Assembly: GCA_022822575.1 (NCBI GenBank)
Contig: JAJEBJ010000180.1
Location: forward strand, 1 to 5,780
DNA: 5,780 nucleotides
Source: Alphaproteobacteria bacterium
GTDB lineage: Bacteria; Pseudomonadota; Alphaproteobacteria; SP197
Direction of reading: 5' to 3'
The notes beneath the pieces are model-generated. The model worked only from the letters and a program-made list of their open reading frames with translations. It was not told the origin of the DNA and ran no database searches. The stretch's first letter is position 1. Every line of letters begins with the position of its first letter. Made by a program: the position numbers and the translations under genes. Positions 1-5,780 of this stretch are shown one piece after another.

Positions 1-1351
1 AATAGAGATTTCCATTTTCAAGAAGTTGTTGAGAGATCCTGCGGGCGAACCCGACATCGCGGCCGGGATCGGCCCATCGCATGGCCTCCTCGACGAGCTG
101 ATGATCGAGTTTGTTGTCCTGTGTCGTGGCCCAGTCCGTCATCAGCTTCATCCATTCGGCGATCAGTGCGGGCTCGATCCACGCGTCATGGCGCATGAGC
201 GAGTTCCACAGATGGACGGGAATGCGAAGGTCGCCGAACTGCGCCAGATACTCCCGATCGACGAGAACGGAGTCGGGTGCTCTGCCGGCTCTCGCCCTGT
301 GAGCCTCGAACACCTGCTTGTCGGAACCGGGAAGCGTCATGTAGTGGATCGGCATCTTGACGAGCGTGCCGACGGCATCCCGAAGCGCCTGGTGCAGGCC
401 CCGAGCGTGGGGTCCCGAGAAGTTCTGGCCGACTCGCAGGTCGAAGGCGGGGAGGTCGCTGATGGCACGCCAGCCCTGCCTGACAAATCCAAGATTGGTC
501 AGGCCATCGCTGCCGGGGCGCTGCGGCAGGCCGGTGTCGACCAGCGACTTGTAGAGTCTGAGCCAGTTGAGGGCGACAAGACCGAGAGGCACTGAAACGG
601 TGTCGTCATCAAGGTTATGCGCCATGCCGGGGGCGCTGTCGGCGGCCCGCGCAACGGCGCGCAGCAGGCCGAGCTTGTAGGTCGATGACTTCCTGTCGTT
701 GAGGATGATGTGGCGCAGCAGGGGGAGCGCGCCGGTGCCGTCATCGGGCAGCTGCAGGGCCACCTGCTCCCAGTGGATACCGGGACGGCCCAGGCTGTCC
801 GACGTCGTGCATCCGGGAAGGGCCATGGCGCCGTGTCGACGGGCGAGGGATTCAATCTCGGCGGCGCTGGAGGGGTACATGCCGTCGGCTGCGTCGCCGC
901 CTCCAACACGCAGCGCGAAGATGATGAGTCCACCGGGTTTGAGGAGGCTTATGAGCTTGCGAAAGGCACGCTGGCGTTCGTCCGGATGGACATGCATCCA
1001 CACGGCGTTGAGCAGAATTACGTCATAACTCAGGCCCCGCGCGACAACGCGGCCGAGCGACGGCAGGCAATCGCGAATCCAGGCGACTCGCGACGTCAGG
1101 TGTCTTCGGCGCGCTTCGGCGAGCATCGTCGCCGATGGGTCGACAGCCACGACCTCGTAGCCCTTCGTCGCGAACCACGCGGCATCGCGCCCGGATCCGG
1201 CACCGACGTCGAGCACGGCGGCCGGTGAGGGTGGCAGGTGGCCTGCAAACCACGCATGAAGCGCGTCGGGGTCGATTGATTCGTAGCGGTCGGCAAGGGC
1301 GCGCCCTGCAGCGTCCTCGTAGCGCTTCAGTTGTCCGGGTGCTCCCTTCAT
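1..1351 (-). CDS. Class I SAM methyltransferase with C-terminal KSSTYK helical region (partial; probable HNH-nuclease fusion)
   Basis: The reading frame is open from ATG at 1351 to the left edge: 450 residues with no stop, so the C-terminus is missing. Residues about 15-150 form a Rossmann SAM-binding methyltransferase. Motif I is VLDVGAGSGRDAAWFA (46-61), the acidic residue ending strand 2 is D71 (VAVDPS), the motif IV region is YDVILLNAVWMHV (109-121), and LLKPGGLIIF (136-145) follows. The motif IV position has no NPPY/DPPY, so it resembles small-molecule or protein methyltransferases rather than DNA-adenine enzymes. Residues about 200-450 are a second, helical region with LNDRKSSTYKLGLLRA (217-232) and VSVPLGLVALNWLRLY (252-267). 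From memory, this pairing occurs in proteins of about 550 residues ending in an HNH nuclease; that end would lie outside the window. An in-frame TGA seven codons upstream limits the start, and no good ribosome site precedes the ATG. The substrate is unknown. The methyltransferase fold is certain; the HNH part is inference. Confidence 0.85.
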   Translation of the reverse strand, partial: MKGAPGQLKRYEDAAGRALADRYESIDPDALHAWFAGHLPPSPAAVLDVGAGSGRDAAWFATKGYEVVAVDPSATMLAEARRRHLTSRVAWIRDCLPSLGRVVARGLSYDVILLNAVWMHVHPDERQRAFRKLISLLKPGGLIIFALRVGGGDAADGMYPSSAAEIESLARRHGAMALPGCTTSDSLGRPGIHWEQVALQLPDDGTGALPLLRHIILNDRKSSTYKLGLLRAVARAADSAPGMAHNLDDDTVSVPLGLVALNWLRLYKSLVDTGLPQRPGSDGLTNLGFVRQGWRAISDLPAFDLRVGQNFSGPHARGLHQALRDAVGTLVKMPIHYMTLPGSDKQVFEAHRARAGRAPDSVLVDREYLAQFGDLRIPVHLWNSLMRHDAWIEPALIAEWMKLMTDWATTQDNKLDHQLVEEAMRWADPGRDVGFARRISQQLLENGNLY

Positions 1352-1357
1352 CGGGAA

Positions 1358-1363
1358 ACAATA
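1358..1363 (-). promoter_or_regulatory. Candidate -10 box for the minus-strand methyltransferase gene
   Basis: On the minus strand TATTGT (four of six matches to TATAAT) lies six bases before the ATG, so the A of the start codon falls at the expected +1. This fits a leaderless transcript and the lack of a Shine-Dalgarno sequence. No recognisable -35 box lies 16-18 bases upstream (TTCTTC at 17), so the call is weak. Confidence 0.25.
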
Positions 1364-1398
1364 GTCCCGTCAGTCCTTGGGAAGAAGGTCTCGGCGGC

Positions 1399-1405
1399 GG
1401 AGGTG
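1399..1405 (+). promoter_or_regulatory. Strong ribosome binding site of the aminotransferase gene
   Basis: GGAGGTG, with six bases between GGAGG and ATG 1410, decides the start of the aminotransferase. A second, weaker option is GGAG at 1453-1456 before ATG 1464. ATG 1410 is preferred because it has the better site and gives an N-terminus beginning MFSRPVAAI, the kind of opening usual in LysN-like aminotransferases. Confidence 0.7.
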
Positions 1406-1409
1406 GGGG

Positions 1410-2600
1410 ATGTTCAGCAGGCCTGTCGCAGCTATTGTGAGGGCAGGGAACCGGAGAAGCAGCATGGACCAGGGGATGATCAGCTTTGCCAGCGGCAACG
1501 CCAATCCGGAGACCTTTCCGGCAGCGGACTTCGCCGCAACCGCCGCCGACGTGATGCGCACCATGGCGGTGGATCTCACCACCTATCCCGGCAGTCTCGG
1601 TCATGAAGGGCTGCGCCGGTTGATGGCCAGGCGCGAAATGGACCGCGAGGGGATAACGGTGGACCCCGATCACGTGCTGATCACCAACGGGTCGATGCAG
1701 GCCGTCACTCTGGCTGTAGAGACGCTGTGCACCGGAGTGGACGACATCGTCATCATGGAGGAGCTCAGCTATTCGGGGAGCATCGTTGCCTTCGGCTCCA
1801 TGGGAATCGAGATGGTGGGCGTTCCGGTAGATGGCGATGGCATGGTGATGGAGGCCCTCGAGAACACTCTTCAGTCGCTGGCAAATCAGGGACGTCGACC
1901 GCGCTGCATCTATACCCTTGCTACCTACCAGAACCCGACGGGCACGGTGATGCCGCGGTCCCGTCGCCTGGAGATGATCGCCATTGCCGGGCGTTACGGC
2001 GTTCCGATTGTCGAGGACAACTGTTACGGGGATGTCCACTTCGACGGTGACGTTCCTCCGGCACTCTACGCGCTCGATCCGTCTCCCTCGATGATCTACC
2101 TGTGTTCGCTGTCCAAGATCTTCGCTCCCGGCGTGCGCCTCGGCTACATGGTGGCGCGGCCTCCCATGCTCGAGAAGGTGTTGTCGAAGCGTCATGACGC
2201 GGGACCCAACACCCTGGCGTCCGCCATCACCCATGCATACCTGAAGGATTGCCTGTGGGACCATGTCGCCATGGCCAACCGGGCGCTGAAGATAAAACGC
2301 GACACCATGATGAACGCCCTCAGGCGGGAACTGGGCAACGCGTGTTCGGTTGTCCGGCCGCCAGGCGGCCTCTTCATCTGGGTCCGGCTGCCCGACGATG
2401 TCGACCCCGCCCGTCTCGTCGACGTGGCCAATGACGAGGGGGTGGAGGTCGTCGACGGTTCGGCATTCCACGTGAGGAACGACGCCGGCGCGGTCATCCG
2501 TCTCGCTTTTGGCTTCCCGACGGTCGAGGAAATCGACGAAGGTGTCCGCCGTCTCGGCGTCAGCCTGCGCAAGGTTCGCGGTGAATCAGCTGAACCATGA
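1410..2600 (+). CDS. PLP-dependent aminotransferase, class I/II (LysN / MocR-like fold type I)
   Basis: This 396-residue cytosolic enzyme should transfer an amino group between an amino donor and a 2-oxo acid using pyridoxal phosphate. The fold-type I landmarks are all present: ISFASGNANPETFP near the N-terminus (24-37), ITNGSMQA (91-98), YQNPTG with N175, VEDNCYG with D203 (partner of the PLP ring nitrogen), SLSK with the Schiff-base lysine K236, the phosphate-binding PGVRLGY with R243, PPGGLFIWVRLP (317-328), and IRLAFG with R364, which normally holds the substrate carboxylate. The length is normal for 2-aminoadipate/valine-pyruvate type aminotransferases. There is no GntR-type helix-turn-helix, so it is an enzyme and not a MocR regulator. 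Its stop overlaps the start of the peptidase gene as ATGA, implying co-translation and a shared pathway. The true substrate cannot be assigned. A shorter start at 1464 is possible. No terminator is seen after the operon. Confidence 0.93.
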   Translation: MFSRPVAAIVRAGNRRSSMDQGMISFASGNANPETFPAADFAATAADVMRTMAVDLTTYPGSLGHEGLRRLMARREMDREGITVDPDHVLITNGSMQAVTLAVETLCTGVDDIVIMEELSYSGSIVAFGSMGIEMVGVPVDGDGMVMEALENTLQSLANQGRRPRCIYTLATYQNPTGTVMPRSRRLEMIAIAGRYGVPIVEDNCYGDVHFDGDVPPALYALDPSPSMIYLCSLSKIFAPGVRLGYMVARPPMLEKVLSKRHDAGPNTLASAITHAYLKDCLWDHVAMANRALKIKRDTMMNALRRELGNACSVVRPPGGLFIWVRLPDDVDPARLVDVANDEGVEVVDGSAFHVRNDAGAVIRLAFGFPTVEEIDEGVRRLGVSLRKVRGESAEP

Positions 2601-3784
2601 CGACGCTCTTTGCGCGAGAGGAATACGAGGAACGCTGGCGCCGTGTGCACGAAGACATGCGTCGGCGCGGCCATGCCGCGGCCCTGGTGATCGGTCGCGG
2701 CGGTGGCTCCTACGACCGCTGCGGTGATGTCCTCTACCTTGCCAATCACTATTCTCCGGCATCGGGTCACGAAGTCGACAACCCGCTCAACACGGCACGC
2801 TCTTTCTCGGCCGTGCTGCTGGAAGAAGGCCGCGAACCGCAACTCCTGATCGATGATCCGGAGCCACGCCGTGATCGTCTTGCCACAGGGCATGTCAGCG
2901 GTCACAACGATCCCATGTCCGCTGCCGGCCGGGCGCTGGCGGAACGCGCCATCGATGGCACTGTCGCCCTGGTGGGGGCAGATTTCCTGCCTCTCAAGTA
3001 CTGGCGACTCATCCGGTCTGCTGCCGGGAATGTCGCCTGGACCGAGGACGACACCCTCGTCCAGCGTGTCCGCCGCCTCAAGAGTCCGGCCGAGATGGAC
3101 GTCTTTCGCGAAGCCGGTGAGATCGCGACACGTTCCCTCGATGTGCTCATGTCGGGACTCGTCGGCGGCATGTCCGAGGCAGAAGCCGTGGGCGAGGCGA
3201 TCCGCGAGCTGCGCCGGTCAGGTGCGGTATCGCAGATGATTCCGGTGGCCCATGGACCCCACATCAGCCACTGGACGTCGGAGCCGCTGACCGGGGCCAG
3301 CCGTGACGTGCCACGCCCGGGCGACCTTGTCAGGGGCTGGCTCGACAGCATCATCTACCAGGGATACTGGCTCGATCCCGGACGCACGGCGGTCGCCGGC
3401 GGCAGGCCGACTGACAGGCAGCGGTTCCTCATCGAGAGCTGCGTGACGATCGTGGACGCGTTGATCGATGCCATCCGGCCGGGTGTCCTGGTCCACGATG
3501 TGGCACGTCTGGGAGATCGGCTGACCGCCTGCCATCGCCAGGGCTCCAGCCAGATGAGCGCCCAATGGCCGCTCTATGGACACGGCACCGGCCTTTACTG
3601 GGAGCATCCCTACATCGGCCTGACCATGTGTGAAGCCGACGAGCGCTTCGAAGCCGGCATGGTTCTCGGCGTCGAGGTCTTCCTTGACGGTGAAGGAACC
3701 GGCACCGCTGCGCACGAGCAGAATCTCATTGTCCATGCCGAAGGGAACGAAGTTCTCACCCACTCTCCAGACTTCTGGTGGTAG
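2597..3784 (+). CDS. M24 family metallohydrolase (Xaa-Pro peptidase / creatinase-like)
   Basis: The protein has 395 residues. About 8-150 form a creatinase-N-like domain and about 163-385 the pita-bread catalytic domain. Family members cleave C-N bonds, typically X-Pro dipeptides or small guanidino and amide compounds, with two metal ions. Candidate ligands are D250, D260 (YWLDPGRT), H329 (YGHGTGLYWEHP), E360 (MVLGVEVF) and E374 (AAHEQNLIV); H225 and H337 sit where aminopeptidase P has its accessory histidines. Keeping H329, E360 and E374 argues for a metal enzyme and not a metal-free creatinase. The first aspartate is 10 residues before the second, where 11 is usual, so that ligand is uncertain. 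No signal peptide is seen, so it is probably cytosolic. The ATGA overlap with the aminotransferase and the lack of a nearby ribosome site (nearest AAGG at 2571-2574) point to translational coupling. ATG 2597 fits the usual N-terminal length. The substrate is unknown. Confidence 0.92.
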   Translation: MTTLFAREEYEERWRRVHEDMRRRGHAAALVIGRGGGSYDRCGDVLYLANHYSPASGHEVDNPLNTARSFSAVLLEEGREPQLLIDDPEPRRDRLATGHVSGHNDPMSAAGRALAERAIDGTVALVGADFLPLKYWRLIRSAAGNVAWTEDDTLVQRVRRLKSPAEMDVFREAGEIATRSLDVLMSGLVGGMSEAEAVGEAIRELRRSGAVSQMIPVAHGPHISHWTSEPLTGASRDVPRPGDLVRGWLDSIIYQGYWLDPGRTAVAGGRPTDRQRFLIESCVTIVDALIDAIRPGVLVHDVARLGDRLTACHRQGSSQMSAQWPLYGHGTGLYWEHPYIGLTMCEADERFEAGMVLGVEVFLDGEGTGTAAHEQNLIVHAEGNEVLTHSPDFWW

Positions 3785-3838
3785 GCACGGGCGAGCAGGG
3801 CTGACGCCACCGCCTGTGGAGGACTCTGCAGCGGTTCG

Positions 3839-3867
3839 TTGACAGCAATCCGTCAAAAAAATACCGT
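3839..3867 (+). promoter_or_regulatory. Candidate sigma-70-type promoter for amt
   Basis: A perfect -35 TTGACA (3839-3844) is followed after 17 bases by TACCGT (3862-3867), three of six matches to TATAAT; the offset hexamers AATACC and ATACCG are no better. The A-rich spacer favours a promoter. Transcription would start near 3874, leaving a leader of about 110 bases before amt. The -35 is convincing and the -10 weak. Confidence 0.4.
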
Positions 3868-3882
3868 CAATCACCAGATTGA
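3867..3882. repeat. Palindrome TCAATC-ACCA-GATTGA, possible operator
   Basis: A perfect 6-bp inverted repeat with a 4-base spacer overlaps the proposed -10 and +1 of the amt promoter, the position of a repressor operator. The direct repeat CCGTCAA at 3850-3856 and 3864-3870 is spaced 14 bp start to start and runs into it. No T run follows, so it is not a terminator. The bound factor, if any, is unknown. Confidence 0.35.
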
Positions 3883-3920
3883 TCGAACCGTGTGTGGCAG
3901 GTCTCGCACCGGCAATTCAG

Positions 3921-3935
3921 ACGCGAGTTTCGCGT
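3921..3935 (+). other. Leader hairpin ACGCGA-GTT-TCGCGT
   Basis: A perfect 6-bp GC-rich stem with a 3-base loop lies in the proposed amt leader. It could be an RNA hairpin or, as DNA, a protein site. No T run follows. Confidence 0.35.
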
Positions 3936-3939
3936 GTCA

Positions 3940-3966
3940 GGCGGCCGGAAAACCCGTATAGCCGCC
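3940..3966 (+). other. Second leader hairpin, GGCGGC / GCCGCC
   Basis: GGCGGC (3940-3945) pairs with GCCGCC (3961-3966) around a 15-base loop, ending nine bases before the amt ribosome site. CGGCCG (3942-3947) is also self-complementary, so other pairings compete. In GC-rich DNA a 6-bp stem can occur by chance. Confidence 0.25.
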
Positions 3967-3975
3967 GGAGTCATC

Positions 3976-3980
3976 GGAGG
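3976..3980 (+). promoter_or_regulatory. Ribosome binding site deciding the amt start
   Basis: GGAGG lies five bases before ATG 3986. An in-frame GTG at 3980 shares its first base with this site and cannot be served by it, so ATG 3986 is chosen. Confidence 0.75.
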
Positions 3981-3985
3981 TGTTC

Positions 3986-5371
<1,386 letters not shown>

Positions 5372-5399
5372 TGGAGACGGATTGCCCTGAAACCGGGGC

Positions 5400-5780
5400 G
5401 TGTCGTTGACGGGTCACTGGTGGCGCAGAAGCGCCATTGAGACGGCGGCGGCGATCCGCAGCCGGGAGGTGAGCGCTCTCGAGGTGGTGGAGAGTCACAT
5501 CGCCCGCATCGACGAGGTCAACGCGCATGTGAATGCCGTCACCGTGCGCATGGATGACGAGGCGCGTGATGCTGCGCGCATCGCCGACGACGCCATGGCC
5601 GCCGGCACTTCTGTCGGACCGCTGCATGGAGTTCCCGTCACCATCAAGGAAAACGTCGACGTGGCCGGGCAGGCGACCACCAACGGCATTCCGGCGTTCA
5701 CGGATCATGTGGCCCGCGCGGACTCTCCCGTCGTTGCCCATCTCAGGAAGGCAGGCGCCGTCATCATCGGTCGTACCAAC
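5400..5780 (+). CDS. Amidase signature (AS) family hydrolase, N-terminal part
   Basis: The frame is open to the right edge, giving 127 residues of a protein usually about 450-500 long. AS enzymes hydrolyse amides to an acid and ammonia or an amine with a Ser-cisSer-Lys triad. Visible here are SAIETAAAIRSREVSALEVV (11-30), HIARIDEVNAHVNAV (33-47), GPLHGVPVTIKENVDVAG (73-90) with the catalytic lysine K83, and HLRKAGAVIIGRTN (114-127). Both serines lie beyond the window. An in-frame TGA at 5388-5390 limits the start. GTG 5400 is given here, but TTG 5406 is as good: it has GGGG seven bases upstream and overlaps the stop of a 12-codon ORF as TTGA. Being 28 bases after amt, it is probably co-transcribed. 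GatA, allophanate/urea-type and small-amide hydrolases share this N-terminus, so the substrate is open. Confidence 0.9.
   Translation, partial: MSLTGHWWRRSAIETAAAIRSREVSALEVVESHIARIDEVNAHVNAVTVRMDDEARDAARIADDAMAAGTSVGPLHGVPVTIKENVDVAGQATTNGIPAFTDHVARADSPVVAHLRKAGAVIIGRTN

Larger units (their letters stand above)
3785..3985. other. Intergenic region upstream of the ammonium transporter gene
   Basis: This is the only sizeable non-coding gap. I see no coding region and no rho-independent terminator for the upstream operon, because no stem is followed by a T run. It holds a -35 box, a direct repeat, a palindrome and two hairpins, listed separately. A 7-bp inverted pair, CGGTTCG (3832-3838) and CGAACCG (3884-3890), brackets the proposed promoter. 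An A run at 3855-3861 is the most AT-rich spot. Confidence 0.7.

Noticed and set aside
26..1228. Plus-strand open frames across the left part of the window
   Set aside because: They are antisense shadows of the continuous 450-codon methyltransferase frame, which carries clear motifs and uses typical codons.
1377..1409. Upstream extension of the aminotransferase to 1377
   Set aside because: It adds an Arg-rich stretch without family similarity; ATG 1410 has a near-perfect ribosome site and a family-like N-terminus.
1433..1438. TATTGT on the plus strand, mirroring the minus-strand TATTGT as a 7-bp inverted repeat (1358-1364 and 1432-1438)
   Set aside because: With the preferred start at 1410 it lies inside the aminotransferase gene, and a 7-bp pair in about 100 bp is not rare by chance.
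1023..2471. Long minus-strand open frame of 482 codons opposite the aminotransferase
   Set aside because: It is a shadow: Arg/His/Gly-rich low-complexity translation with no family motifs, lying over a clearly real aminotransferase and overlapping the methyltransferase.
2597..3784. M24 gene as DddP (DMSP lyase), ectoine hydrolase DoeA or creatinase
   Set aside because: It is shorter than DddP and I see no specific DddP signature. The N-terminus does not resemble DoeA as I recall it. The retained metal ligands H329, E360 and E374 do not suit metal-free creatinase. Only the superfamily is supported.
3807..3819. CCAC-CGCCT-GTGG stem as a terminator after the M24 gene
   Set aside because: The stem is only 4 bp and no T run follows.
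3895..3909. TGGCAGGTCTCGCAC as a sigma-54 promoter for amt
   Set aside because: The GG at 3896-3897 requires GC at 3908-3909, but the sequence there is AC; GC occurs two bases too early.

Overview
This is a 5.78 kb, GC-rich (roughly 60-65% by eye), densely coded bacterial window. The codon use and gene families look most like an alphaproteobacterium, perhaps a marine or soil Rhodospirillales/Rhizobiales relative. That placement is an inference from style, since there is no rRNA or other marker. I see no tRNA, rRNA, CRISPR array, insertion sequence or long repeat. There are five protein genes: three complete and one cut at each edge.

Layout. (1) Positions 1-1351, minus strand: the first 450 residues of a large protein that runs off the left edge. 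Its N-terminal third is a class I SAM-dependent methyltransferase. The rest is a helical region with a KSSTYK motif, which in relatives I remember precedes an HNH nuclease. (2) A 58-bp divergent spacer. (3) Positions 1410-2600, plus strand: a fold-type I PLP aminotransferase of the LysN/MocR-like group without a DNA-binding domain. (4) Positions 2597-3784: an M24 (Xaa-Pro peptidase/creatinase-like) hydrolase whose start overlaps the aminotransferase stop as ATGA, so the two form a tightly coupled operon. (5) A 201-bp non-coding gap with a good -35 box, a palindrome and two hairpins. (6) Positions 3986-5371: a full-length Amt/Mep/Rh ammonium transporter with its twin-histidine pore. (7) After 28 bp, positions 5400 to the right edge: the N-terminus of an amidase-signature hydrolase with its catalytic Lys.

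How they may work together. The plus-strand genes look like nitrogen acquisition: a C-N hydrolase and an aminotransferase that process an unidentified amino compound or peptide, an ammonium channel, and an amidase that would release ammonia. The substrates cannot be read from the sequence. The divergent methyltransferase fusion has no obvious link to this pathway and is the least ordinary item in the window. Apart from it, the region resembles ordinary chromosomal metabolism, and I find no convincing new multi-gene system.
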